From assembly GCA_025602915.1 (NCBI GenBank), contig JAHLJZ010000009.1, forward strand, positions 488,233-552,232: DNA of 64,000 bases, written 5' to 3'. Shown in pieces: positions 22,824-33,594 of the stretch. The notes below the pieces were generated by a model. It was not told the origin of the DNA. It saw only the letters and a program-made list of their open reading frames with translations, and made no database searches. Positions within the stretch are counted from its first letter, which is position 1, and each line of letters opens with the position of its first letter. This DNA is from Paraphysoderma sedebokerense. Lineage: Eukaryota; Blastocladiomycota; Physodermatomycetes; Physodermatales; Physodermataceae. A program made the translations under genes and the position numbers.

Positions 22824-23666
22824 ATGGCCACAATTTGTCCACTCCTTTCCCTGCAAAAAGTTGCAATGGCCAGCATTTTTGCTGGTATGACGATTAACTG
22901 TTTTATGAATATCGTCACATCGACAGACTTGTACGGTTTCAAAAAAAACCGTATTCTCTTCGCCACCATCGTGACAGGTCTTATTTCTTGCGTGGGGTTC
23001 GGTATTGCGTCCGCCACAATTCAAATGTCAACATTGGGTTCAGTATCCTATCAAATAGCCGGCTGGTTTTGGATGCTTTCCGCTTTCTGTCTTTATTCCG
23101 TCTTATTCGAAAGAGCTCTAGCTTTACGAAACAGAATTGCTGTTTCCAAGGCGACCCTCTTGGTAGTCAGATACTTGGGTCCCATCTTGTTTACTATTCC
23201 ACAAATGCTTTATATTGTCTTCCTATCCGACCCATTTAAATATTACCAAGCTCTGAACGTATGCACAACTCTCGGAACCATTATGTATATTGTCGCCAAT
23301 TTAGTTTTATCTGTTTCATTCGTCTACACCCTCGCCGCCCACCGAGAAGAAAGTATCCTCAATTTCATCCGCAATCGACCCGGTGAATCTGGTACCCTCA
23401 TTTTGAACGCTTTCGTTACTTTAGTCTTTGTTATTTGTCGATTAATTGGTATCGGTATGCCACTTGTATCGCAACCCACACTATTTATTACTCTCCAAAA
23501 TACAATGGGTAATTTCGTCGCTATTACAATGTTCAAAGACTACATTTTCGTGACGCGACAAGTATCAAAAGAAATTCTCGCTTCAAAATTGACTCCTCAA
23601 TCCGGTGGTTCTCACAACTCAAAGAATCAAAACCCTGCTTCGTCTCGTGTAACTGCCGCTAGCTGA
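22824..23666 (+). CDS. Seven-transmembrane membrane protein, intact copy
   Basis: Uninterrupted single-exon frame of 280 residues. Seven hydrophobic helices can be placed at about 12-30, 44-68, 77-96, 112-135, 148-172, 190-213 and 218-243. The ends are short, with a polar Ser/Asn-rich tail after about 255. Conserved between the three copies are MASIFAGMTINCFMN, AGWFWM, ERALALRNR, YYQALN and the segment KDYIFVTRQVSKEIL after the last helix. The seven-helix count is reminiscent of receptor-like proteins, but I see no rhodopsin retinal lysine motif, DRY motif or other GPCR signature and do not recognise the family. Copies 1 and 2 are about 70-75% similar by eye and broken, so this may be the only functional member here. 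Confidence 0.88.
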   Translation: MATICPLLSLQKVAMASIFAGMTINCFMNIVTSTDLYGFKKNRILFATIVTGLISCVGFGIASATIQMSTLGSVSYQIAGWFWMLSAFCLYSVLFERALALRNRIAVSKATLLVVRYLGPILFTIPQMLYIVFLSDPFKYYQALNVCTTLGTIMYIVANLVLSVSFVYTLAAHREESILNFIRNRPGESGTLILNAFVTLVFVICRLIGIGMPLVSQPTLFITLQNTMGNFVAITMFKDYIFVTRQVSKEILASKLTPQSGGSHNSKNQNPASSRVTAAS

Positions 23667-24847
23667 ATATCTGAAGTTGGGATGTTACCGGATGAACGCA
23701 TTTCACTAACGCGCGTCAAATTTGAGGAGAATGTGCTATTTAAGTATTGTACAGTCATGTTGATTATTTATATACCACTGTAACGTTATATGCGTGTGTT
23801 GTATTATACATTGAAATAAATAAAATCTAGGGAAATAATTTGATATATCCGAGGCAACCATACAACATTTGACACCGGCGATAACACTTCAAGAGGTAAT
23901 ACCCATGTAATAATATTAGCCAAAAATTCATCGGCGTAATCTATCCAAGGAGGATATATACAACAGTGATAGTACACGTGATATTTATTACTATGACCAT
24001 TCTGCAAGGTTGCAATCACAGGATTAGCTTTAATCCTGCACCCGGTTTTTAATACAAAGATACGTATCATGAGATCTGGTGTATTATTTTCCCTTGAAAC
24101 ATTAATTTATAAATGATTTCTCGGTGATTGAGAGGATTTAAGATTTAAGGTATTCAGAATGTTCACAATTTCTAACAATTCAAAAATAGTTGTATAAACA
24201 AGGACGGCATACCCCAGCTTTTGTTTTAAGATGTTTTTAAATCAGTAGATGAGTTTATAATCTACTAAAAAAATTGGTGTTGTGGTATTATACGAAGGAT
24301 AACGTATGAAGCCTTCATCGCAATTTCGCGTTTCTTTCTATACATCTTAAAGTATTTATAACCGACACGGGAAAATCATTTATTTCTAAACATAAAAACA
24401 ACTTCAATCCCCAATATATATACCCACCAAAAAAACCGTCCATGTCTTCTTCTGTTCCAACCATAAATCATAAAATCATTGCAACCAGCTCTAACATTTG
24501 CGGAATTTGCAAAACCGAAAAAGAAAGGGACTCTAACAACTAACGCCGGGTAGAAAAGCATTAAAAAAGAATTGGAGAACTAAACTACAGCAATCGAGGA
24601 AATTAATAACGGGTAAGTAAAAAAGGAATGATTGAAATGGTCAAAATGAGTACTGGTGAGGGGTCTAGAGATTTAGTGAAGAGAGGAAGGAAAATTGCCG
24701 ATACAGAAGAAATTGGCAATTGAGTACGGTATAAACAGGGAAAATCTTTTGGTGAATGAATAAAACCGTCGAAAATGACGACAGAAAACAACCAAATGTT
24801 TACGAATATCGTTGCTGATGTATTCAAATAAACGATGAATGAGATAT
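23667..24847. other. Intergenic region, no gene supported
   Basis: About 1.2 kb between the intact 7TM gene and the ArfGAP gene end. It is AT-rich, with a CACGTG at 23975-23980. Possible extra 3' exons of the ArfGAP gene cannot be excluded at the right side. Confidence 0.4.
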
Positions 24848-27312
24848 TTAACCTTTAATTGCGGCACGAATGAACGCATAGGTAAGATTACAAACCTGCA
24901 TATCTTGCAACGTGCTACTCAATTTTTGGGCTGCATTGCCTGCTAAATTTTTGATGGCGCTTATATCGGTAGCAGCTTGAGACACAAATTTTCGGGCAAA
25001 ATCTTTAGTTGCGTCTTCGATGTTGGATGCTTTTTTTGAGTTAGTTTGGCATCGGTGATAGAGAAGGAGATCGCAGTCGAGTTAGAATACTATTTAGATT
25101 GGTGCAGGGCAGAGAAAGTGAAAGGAATATAAAGACAAACCGAATTCTGTTGCAGTAGGACTTCTAGCTCCATCTTGACTGCTCCTACCGAAGTAGGCAT
25201 CCGAAGATATAGCTTTTGCGCCAGAAAATTGTTGAAGGCGGCGACGATCCTCCTATTATACGTTTCGATGTCAAAGTCAGCCTATGATCATGCCACTATC
25301 GAAAATTTATGCTATAAGCCCAAAAACAGACCTCGTCTATTTCTTGGTGATTTCCGCGCTGGAAATACATATCACTGGAGATAGCTTTAGCTCCACCAAA
25401 TCGTTTCTGGGCATCCCCCTGGTCCCCACCATTTCCGCTCGATGAAGCTCCTGTAGCTCCAAAACCCATACCAGGTTTCTTATTAGGATTGTTCACTTGA
25501 AGTTTACCAAATCCCATTCCTAGCCGTTCCATCTGTTGAATTTGTGCCGGGTCAGTTGGTTTTGGAGGCACAGCATTCGACGTGGACGAAGTAAATGTGG
25601 AGGATGACGGGGCAGAAGAAGGGTAAGATGGGTTGGATTGGGACTTTTGCTGCTGGGCTGCTTGTTGTTGGGCTTGGGCTTGTAGTTGAGCTTGCAATTG
25701 AAGTTGTTGAGCGGCGGCCAGTTTTCTCTCTTCTTCAGCTTTCTTAGCTTTCGCTTCGGCTTCATCAAAATTCAAATTGACGGCTTTTTTGGCTCCTAAT
25801 CCTTTTTTACCTCCTACACGCGGTTTTCCCAGTGTCATGGAAGAGGTCGCGGCACCGCTGGATGACGAGAGAGAAGCGGGTTGTGTGGTAGTGAGAATCG
25901 TTGTAGTTGTCGACTGGGGTGTCTCTTGCTGCGGTTGCGTAGAATTGGAAGTGGCGGATAATGGGTCAGGTGTTGTGACGGAAGACGTAGAAGGAACGCT
26001 GGATGTAGTATTGACGGACAGAGCGGAGGAAGTGGAGGGGGCGGTGAACGTGGGGATGGAGGAAGTGGGGGTTGTAGCGGTTGAAGTGGAAGATTTCATG
26101 TCAAACTGAGCAAAGAAATCTTCGGAGGGTCGACGTTGAGATTGGGCGTTGGACGATGCTAGGAGATCAGATTCAGAACCGTCGACTGCGACTCCCAATG
26201 GAAACCTTAGATTTAAACAAATATTTGATGGCATCGCATTAGCTCATTCATATTCCCGAATAATAGCTCTAACTCTAACTTCCACCTGAATCGCAAAAAA
26301 AAACAAGTAACATACATCCTCTTATCCTCGTCGGCCTTTTCTCTCAACCTCTCTTTCAATGCAGTCGCCGCCCGACTCGTGTACTTTGACTTTGCATCTT
26401 TTCCTATTCCAGTTCCGTATTGTTTAAAGCATTCCGAGGCGACGGCGTTTCCTCCAACTTTCATGATTCGAAGTTGATCCCACGTCTACAAGACACCAAT
26501 CCAGTCAGGGAAAGGTTGTATCGCCGTGTTAAAATAACTGGCGGAGATTGAAAGACAACATACCCAACTATCTAACAGAACACTTCTTACAAAACTAATG
26601 TGGACACCCAAGTTTCTGTGAACAGCGGAGCAATCCATACATAGATAAATTCCGTACGTAACAGAAGACCATGTCGGGTTTTTGACGTTACAGTCAAAGC
26701 AGACCTTTCGGGTAATTTGAAAGAAATGAAGTTGTATTATCGTGGCGGGGAATGTATAGGTAAGATTAAGTAGTATGATGGGATGAAGAAAGAAAGGAAA
26801 GAGTGATACAACAGTAAATAGTTAGATGACACGTTTTGAGTTATTTATAATCTGTAGTTGACATAGTTCTATGCAGAAAAGCAATCCAAGCAAGAGAACT
26901 TTTGAAAAATGCAGGAGGATAGCGAACAGATTTATGCTTGCGAGAGACGAAGTAGATAATGGAAGCCATAATCATTTTGCAATTTTATAGCCGGCAATAG
27001 ATTCGTTGCGATTTTTTTTTTCTCCTTGCTAAAACCGAGAGAAGGCAAACATAGGATATGCATCTTTGGGTTCAACAAAATGAACAAGATGAACCTGAAA
27101 ACGCTCCTTCACTATTGTTTGCTAATATTTTGACAATGTTGGAGAAACTTCATTCGTGATAATGGAATTGTAACCCACATGGATGGAGGGATGGGTACAG
27201 GAGCAACAAAAGTTGTAAACGAGGCAAGGAGAAGTGTGTATACCTGATTCGCCCTTTTTGTCTTTAGCTTTTTGAATATTTCCTGGATTTCGGCTTTTGT
27301 GGGCTCAGACAT
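24848..27312 (-). CDS. GLO3: ADP-ribosylation factor GTPase-activating protein, ArfGAP2/3 (Glo3) type
   Basis: Six exons (27312-27244, 26704-26564, 26485-26316, 26205-25332, 25249-25141, 25029-24848) give 514 residues. The N-terminal ArfGAP domain has the CxxC-x16-CxxC zinc finger (CFDC..LCMDC) and the catalytic arginine in [16 protein letters not shown], followed by the amphipathic helix region. The middle is Ser/Thr/Gln-rich. Two Glo-type motifs follow, [15 protein letters not shown] and [15 protein letters not shown], and then a C-terminal helix with [18 protein letters not shown]. This order is diagnostic of ArfGAP2/3, which stimulate GTP hydrolysis on Arf1 in COPI coats at the Golgi. The last 15 residues depend on reading through a possible GTTTGT splice site near 24893; animal homologues end in a short QDRYGS tail, so a further small exon is possible. 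Confidence 0.9.
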
Positions 27313-28501
27313 TTCTGTGGATATGGATATGGATGAGGGTTGAGGAAGATAACTTTTGGGCCGTTGCGATGGCTGTATACGGTACAGAAATGGAAGTGGT
27401 GAACGGGTTTGCCGCTGGTTCACCAGTCAAATGAAAATTGGTTCACCCGTTCACAGTCCCATTCTTGTCGCATTCTTTGCTGCTTGTCCGAAATGTCGCA
27501 CAATCAAACAACTGACAATCCTCGCCCTCGCTCACCACTCTAAGCACGCAGATGCTGTAGTGATGGTATCCAATGGATACGCTATAGACTACTTTTGGAT
27601 CTCCTTTGATGCATTATCGACGGCAGCATCATCAACAGACAAACAGCTGACGCTATTTGGGATTCCAGATCGATCTTTGCGACCTGGATCATCATCAACT
27701 GCCAGGTGACTCGTTGACACAAATCCAACAATTATTGTGGATGCATAGCTTTACTTTTTGTGTGCATTATTAACCAGCATCTATTTTTTATTTGTGTGTG
27801 GTAGTGGCAGTGCAGATCTGTTCAGCTGGTTAGTGGTACCAATGCAGTGCACAGGTATAGAGTCCAGCCAGCTCCACCAATACAGTACAGATTGACAGGC
27901 TGGGCACATGGACAGCAGTTGAAGAGGTTGTAGAGTAAGGGGCACAGTTTATTAGATGAGTTGACAAAGACAGGTATACTCTTTAGTGACAAAGATGGAA
28001 TGCAGGGGCAACAGGAGTCAGTAGCAGGAGTCAGCAGAAGGAGCCAGTAGGGAGGTCAGGAGCAAGAGGGGTGTTGAGTGGCGAGCGAGAAGGGGATGAT
28101 GAGGGGGTGCAAGGACAAAGAAGAGCCAGTGCAGTGCAGACTGCAGAGAGAGGAACCAAAGGGAACAAGCGAACTAAGGGAGTGACTGGGAGGAGGGGAT
28201 CAACGCGTCCTGAAGTCTACCAGCTGAGCAGCAACTTACCTGCAATGACTTCTACCACCTGCACAGACAGCCCATGCGCACTGGCCATTGTGTGCAGACA
28301 ATGGGGGCCACGCGGGGGTGTTTGTTGCGAGAGAGCACCGAGCTGGCCTAGGAGCTCCCTCTCGCTCCATCCGACGACTCCCATTCTCTCTGGACTCACA
28401 CACTCCCTTTATCCTCCGCCCCTATTCTCCACCACAACAAACATCTATTATTCCACAAACCATCCCTCCTCTAAACTTCTTTTCCTATCCCACCCTTCCC
28501 C
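27313..28501. other. Intergenic region with purine-rich imperfect repeats
   Basis: About 1.2 kb between divergent ArfGAP and HMG-box genes. At about 28012-28060 there are imperfect direct repeats of CAGGAGTCAGYAG within a G/A-rich stretch running to about 28200. This is unlike the AT-rich surroundings and probably belongs to the promoter or 5' UTR of the HMG gene. Open frames through it (27356-27709, 28071-28652) show no domain and look accidental. Confidence 0.45.
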
Positions 28502-30567
28502 ATGGAGAACCCTCCCATCGACATCGTCCCCGCCGACGACCTCTCCGCCTCAGCTCAGCTCCCTTCCACTGATTCTTCCTCCCCCAATTCCCACTCGGTC
28601 GCTTCCTCCGTCGTCAAAAATGAAACCCCAGAAATCAACACTGACGACCTAGGCGACCTCGCTGAATTGGCCGCTAAAATGGTCTCCGAATTCGCTTCCC
28701 TCAGAAGCTCAAAGAAGAGACCTCCCAGACCCCCAAATTCTTACATCTTGTTTCGTAAGGTAATTCTGCTCGCCCTCATCGTCGAGAACTGGGCTTTTTT
28801 TTGCTTCTTATCCTGTATTGGTTTTTGTTTTGTCACACTTCTTCATCTTCTCTCTTCCATAAACTCTCTTTGGAATGTAAAGAATTTTACTAAACATTAC
28901 TTGTTTCCTCTGTTATCCATCCAAATTCTCCGCTACATTTGCGTTGCGTTTCCATAAAAAAAAATTTCATCTCTTTTGCCTCCTTCACTACCAACAACCA
29001 ATTGATAACCGCACTCAGGATAAACAACCCGAGGTATTAGCAAAATACGGAGGTATTGCCAATAATGAAGTGTCAAAAATTGTCGGTGAAATGTGGAGGA
29101 ATGCTTCCTTTGAGGAAAAAGAGAAATACAATAAGGTAAGGAGCTTTTTTTTTATTTCAAATTTCTTGCTTTCTACTTTTGTCCTTGCTTTTCTCTTCAG
29201 ACAAAAACTATTAAATGCTAGTTTGGAATAATTTTTGCTGGATGGGAAATTTCATTCAATGCCTTTGTTTGGGGGGCATTGTTTGCCAGACTAAACTCTT
29301 ATTTTACGTATACAATTGAGTATTGTCAGCTTTACGCTTTTGTCCCTATGTGTTTAATTTTTTTATGTTTATTCGTATTTGTTATGCATGTCGCGGGTTT
29401 GCATCCCAGCGAGCCTGTCGGGTGTCGTGAGCCTTTGTTAACCCTCATTCCCCCTTCCCGTATTTTTTTTCGCTTTTGCTCTTTCGCTCACAACCTTTTT
29501 AGCTATCGAAAGCTGTCAAAGAAGCACATGCCAAGATGTACCCCGACTACAAATATCAACCTCGTAAGACTAAAAAGAAGAAGGGTAACATGATGTTTGA
29601 CGGAATGCCAGGACAACCCATCATGGGTGGCAATCTCGACATGCTTGTTTTGGCGTCCGAGTATCCACAGTCTCACTATGGCCAACCGCATCCACACGCC
29701 CAACATCCCCATCCTTACGGTCAAGTCCATCCGCAACACCCACATGCCGCTGCTCATCACGCTCAGATGCATGGTTACCCATCTCATCCAGGACATCCTC
29801 ATATGATGCCGCCGTCGACCGGTGCCTCCACTTCCATGGCTATGGGCGCCTATGACCAACATCGTCGTGAGTCTGTCGGTAACCAGATGCCTCAAGGATA
29901 TCCTCCCGCATCGGGTGGCCAACCTTGGATGCCATTGGGGTACGGGGACGCTTCGTCAACTGGTGAAGTTGGAGTCAACCAACCTTACTTTGCTTCCGGA
30001 CCCGCCCCAAATTATTCCACTCAACACGCCGGCCAGCAACAACAACAGCAGCAGCAGCGTCAACAACAATCCGGTGAGATCACATACTCTCAATCACAGC
30101 AACATCCCACCTCTCAACAACTGCAAATCCAGCAGCATCAGTTTCCCGGTGGCTCGCAGATTTCCCAGTCTTCTGGATCAAATACCTACTCTCCTATTGA
30201 CCCGTCTTCTGTGAATTCTCCTTCTCACTCGTCGTCGCAACCGCATTCGTCATCTCAGACGCCCAACATCAACAATCAAAACTATAAAGCCAAATCCCCT
30301 CCTCGTCAATCCAACGCCAACCCATCCCAAGGGCAAAGCTCTCCCCGCCAACAGCAACAAGGTGGTCAACAGCAGCAACAACAACAACAACAACAATATA
30401 TGGACATGCCGCAAGTCGACTTTTCCGGTCTTCCCGCCATGTCAAACGGCATGGGAGTGAAATCTGGTGGGTACTATCCAATGCAGTCACAGCCAGGTGG
30501 CGCACAACAAGGAACTGGTAGCCCCGGTGCGGCTGGAAACAATAACGGTGGCGGTTTCCGCTATTAA
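28502..30567 (+). CDS. HMG-box transcription factor (MAT/Ste11/Rox1-like box) with His- and Gln-rich tail
   Basis: Three exons (28502-28759, 29019-29135, 29503-30567) give 479 residues. The HMG box spans about residues 74-145 across both introns. It opens with KKRPPRPPNSYILFRK, continues through SKIVGEMWRNASFEEKEKYN and closes with AHAKMYPDYKYQPRK, the sequence-specific (SOX/TCF/MATA) type rather than the tandem HMGB type. Downstream is a basic KKKK stretch, then a histidine-rich region at about 183-226 with HPHP/HPQH repeats, and two glutamine tracts at about 303-312 and 400-423, consistent with an activation or condensate-forming region. Fungal proteins of this type regulate mating or morphogenesis; the exact orthologue cannot be named from sequence alone. 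Confidence 0.9.
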
Positions 30568-31683
30568 AACTTAAGAATTACTTGATGGTGTACAGTAGAG
30601 TTAAGAGCCCAACGTTACAGGCGCATGAATTGAAATTTTCTAGTTGAAGTTTAGTACGAGGTAAACCCGTTAACAGTACAGGCATCGAAACGTTAAAATC
30701 GTCAAGCGTAGATGACGCTTTCCACCTCGCATAGTTTTGTCGTGTCTAGTTTTATTGATTGATTGATGCAATTGAATTTCTGTTTTTTTTGTTTGTTGAA
30801 AACCGTTAGTCTTTTTTGTGAATTTTTGTTCTCTTCCGTTTTTTTTTATTACAAACCGTGTTCAGTGTTATTTATTGCAATACCGAAAAAATATTCTTGT
30901 GGTTTTTGTTCTTTCTGTCCGTTACATTCTATTGTCAGTTTAATTGTGACGTGACAACTACCAACGAGTCAAGTGCAGGAAAAGGAAATGACAACCCAAA
31001 TTTTACTGGTTGTTTTCATATACTATAATATCGACAACATCAGAAAATCGTGTCGGGAAGTGTATGTGTCATGTCATTTCAAAGAATCAAAAGACTAGTG
31101 TGAAAGGAAATACTATTAGTGGATTGATTACATTCTATTATCTGTATAATCGCTCATTTATAAGTAAATGTAAAAGAATCATACAACCTTTATGGAAATG
31201 TATGCCCTTATAGTGCCTACATCGCAGTTGAGTTGTGTATATAGTTGACAATCACTTATCCTTCGCTGTCGCCTTTCATCTTGTACCTGTGTTTCTGTGG
31301 GTTGTTGGTGGAGGTTGTTTATAGTTTCAATTGTAATTACCCTATATTTACTTGACCAATCTGCGGATTTTCTTGTTTCTGTTTGGTTGAATTTATTCCT
31401 TGTAAAGAGAACTTGATATATATTTTAAATACAAATGACTCCTTTGACTTAAATTATTTGCATGTGACTTGTTTATCAACTTCCGCATCTGAAACGCGTG
31501 GTAATGGACGATTGAATCCGAAATTGATTTCAACCAAAAAATTGCCCTGAGAAATTACCTACATTCGAATCCTAGAAACGATAATCAAAAATCAACCATA
31601 CTAACATCGAAGCTACAGTGATACTGTTCAATAAATCTACACCTTGATTCCGCAAGCCGGGGACAATAGAACTCTTCTAATTA
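30568..31683. other. Convergent intergenic region, no gene seen
   Basis: About 1.1 kb between the ends of two convergent genes. It contains T-rich runs around 30780-30850 and no recognisable gene. Likely long 3' UTRs. Confidence 0.45.
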
Positions 31684-33287
31684 TCATTTTTGGTGACCAA
31701 GAATCCCATTAATCCATTGTACCAAACTACCCAGCGCGCTTGAATTTTCACGAATCAAGACTCCTTGTTTTCCGCGGTGAAGTTTATTGTCCCTTGTGTA
31801 ATAAATATCCACGACTTTAATAAGAACATAAAAACAATTGGAAGTTAAAAACGTGTTTATACAATGCGCGGTGATAATTATTACGATAGAGTTATAATTG
31901 ATTTTAATAGATTTACCTTTGACGATTCGTTCTGGGATTTTTTTCTTTTCAACATCGGTGGGTTGGTCTTTTCTTGTTTTGTCGTTTGATACGACGATAT
32001 CGGTTTTTCGGAAAATAACTAGGTACCTGTTTTCGCCGAACCCTAAAAACGATTGGAGAATAGGTTAAACCAAATCGAAGACATGTGATCAAATTTAAAA
32101 CTACAAAACCACCAAAAACCTAAATATAAAATAAAATAAAAAGCAGAGAAGAGCTATACTAAATTTGATGGTTTTAATGATTGCAATCATTACCTTCCCG
32201 AAGAGCGAAAAGTGAGTCCCTCTCTTCCCAACCTATCCGTCCACTACACCATCCCAAAACCAAGCAACATTTCCCATGCAGTTGTCCTAATTCTTCCAAT
32301 GAACCGGAAACAACGGTAAATTCTACGTGAACGTCGGCAACACTTAGGTCGATCGATTTTTTGAGTTCTGTCGTGAATTCGGTCGCGATTTGTTGTAACG
32401 TGGAGAGATACTTTTGTGGGACAATGATGGGGATGGTGACTGGGTTGATGGATTTTGTAATGGGTTTGTCAAGGTTGTCGAGTTGGTCGAGTTTCGGGGG
32501 AGTGGTGGGATCAGGGATTACGGGTGAATTCGGATTGGGAATTGCGGTAGCAATAGAGTGAGAGAACGAGGAAAGATGAGTATACAGGTTTTGTAGACCC
32601 TGGAAGATAGATTGTAAAAATTAAGAGAATTAATGGTTAAAAATGATACGTGAATTTGTTTTGTTTTCATATTCATTTTTTTTAGATACGACGTACTTTG
32701 TACACCGTCTCCATCTCGGTACCGAACATCTGGGTCAAGATAAATTTTGGCTTCGCAATGTTGAGTAAGTCATTGAGGCCGTGACAAAGTCGAGCGTTAT
32801 GCTCTTCGTGCTGCGTTCGTTGGGTTTGCAAATTGCTCTCTAATTCTTTTACCCTTGCGCATGTTTCGTTGTAATCACTTTGCAGTTTTTGATACTCATC
32901 GTTTGTGGTTTTTAATTCCACCTCCATTAAACGATTGCTGGACTCTAAACTGTCGACATCGCTGTGAAGTTCAGCGTTTAATCTCGCTAGATTGATTACT
33001 TCATTTGCTTTGTTTTCGTATTTACTTTTCCAAAATTGTTGCAATGCTAGAATCTTATCTTCTTCGTTACCGTTCGAATTTTCGGAAGGCACTTCTTCCA
33101 TTTCTGTATCTTCGTCCTCGTAACTATCATCCTTATCGACATCAAATTCTACTATGGAACCTTGACCTTCCTCTCCTGACGAAATTACGATGAATGAAGA
33201 ATCATCTTTATCCAATTCAAAGTCTGATTCCGGTTTGCAGATATCAATTCCTGGCAGGGAATCTCCAACTCGCATGTCCGATTGCAT
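31684..33287 (-). CDS. Coiled-coil protein with conserved-looking C-terminal domain, unknown
   Basis: Four exons (33287-32697, 32599-32194, 32042-31917, 31814-31684) join in frame to 417 residues. The start is the ATG of MQSDMRVGDS; upstream in-frame sequence has only GTG. An acidic leader (EFDVDKDDSYEDEDTEMEE) is followed by a coiled coil at about 90-190. A Pro-rich linker (SPVIPDPTTPPKLDQLDN) leads to a globular-looking C-terminal half with GKCCLVLGWCSGRIGWEERD, GENRYLVIFRKTDIVV and DIYYTRDNKLHRGKQ. No family is recognised. It shares a 307-bp divergent promoter with the vWA-GTPase gene, so coordinated expression is possible. Confidence 0.75.
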
Positions 33288-33594
33288 GTTCCTTTGGTTT
33301 CGGTATAAAATTAATATATTTCTTCCCACTCCTCAAGCAAAGGATCTGACGCTTTGCCCTGCTGTAGATTACTATTTTTGACCTGCCGTAAATATTCTTG
33401 GGTGGTGTGTTCTGTGGAGTCTTCTATTTTCATTGTTATTAACGCGCCCGGTAACAGTGAAAATAATTGCGGCATACTAATTTTGGAAGTGTCCTGTTTC
33501 TATTCTTACAATCTGGAACTGACACCCGAAAATTCCAGGGTTCACTGTATAGACCTTTTTTGATAGACTGCAACATTACAGTACATCCTCTAAC
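33288..33594. promoter_or_regulatory. Divergent promoter, coiled-coil gene / vWA-GTPase gene
   Basis: 307 bp between the two opposite start codons, so both promoters must overlap here. No TATA or E-box stands out. Confidence 0.4.

Noticed and set aside
27356-27709. 117-codon plus-strand frame over the ArfGAP promoter
   Set aside because: No homology cue and no splice partner; it overlaps the ArfGAP start region on the other strand.
28071-28652. 193-codon plus-strand frame overlapping the start of the HMG gene
   Set aside because: Runs in a different frame from the HMG box, is rich in simple Pro/Ser/Thr sequence and has no domain; explained by the pyrimidine-rich 5' region.
29370-29440. tRNA-like T-arm (GGGTTTGCATCCC) in the second HMG intron
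   Set aside because: The loop does not match TTCRANY, and no acceptor, D or anticodon stem could be built around it.
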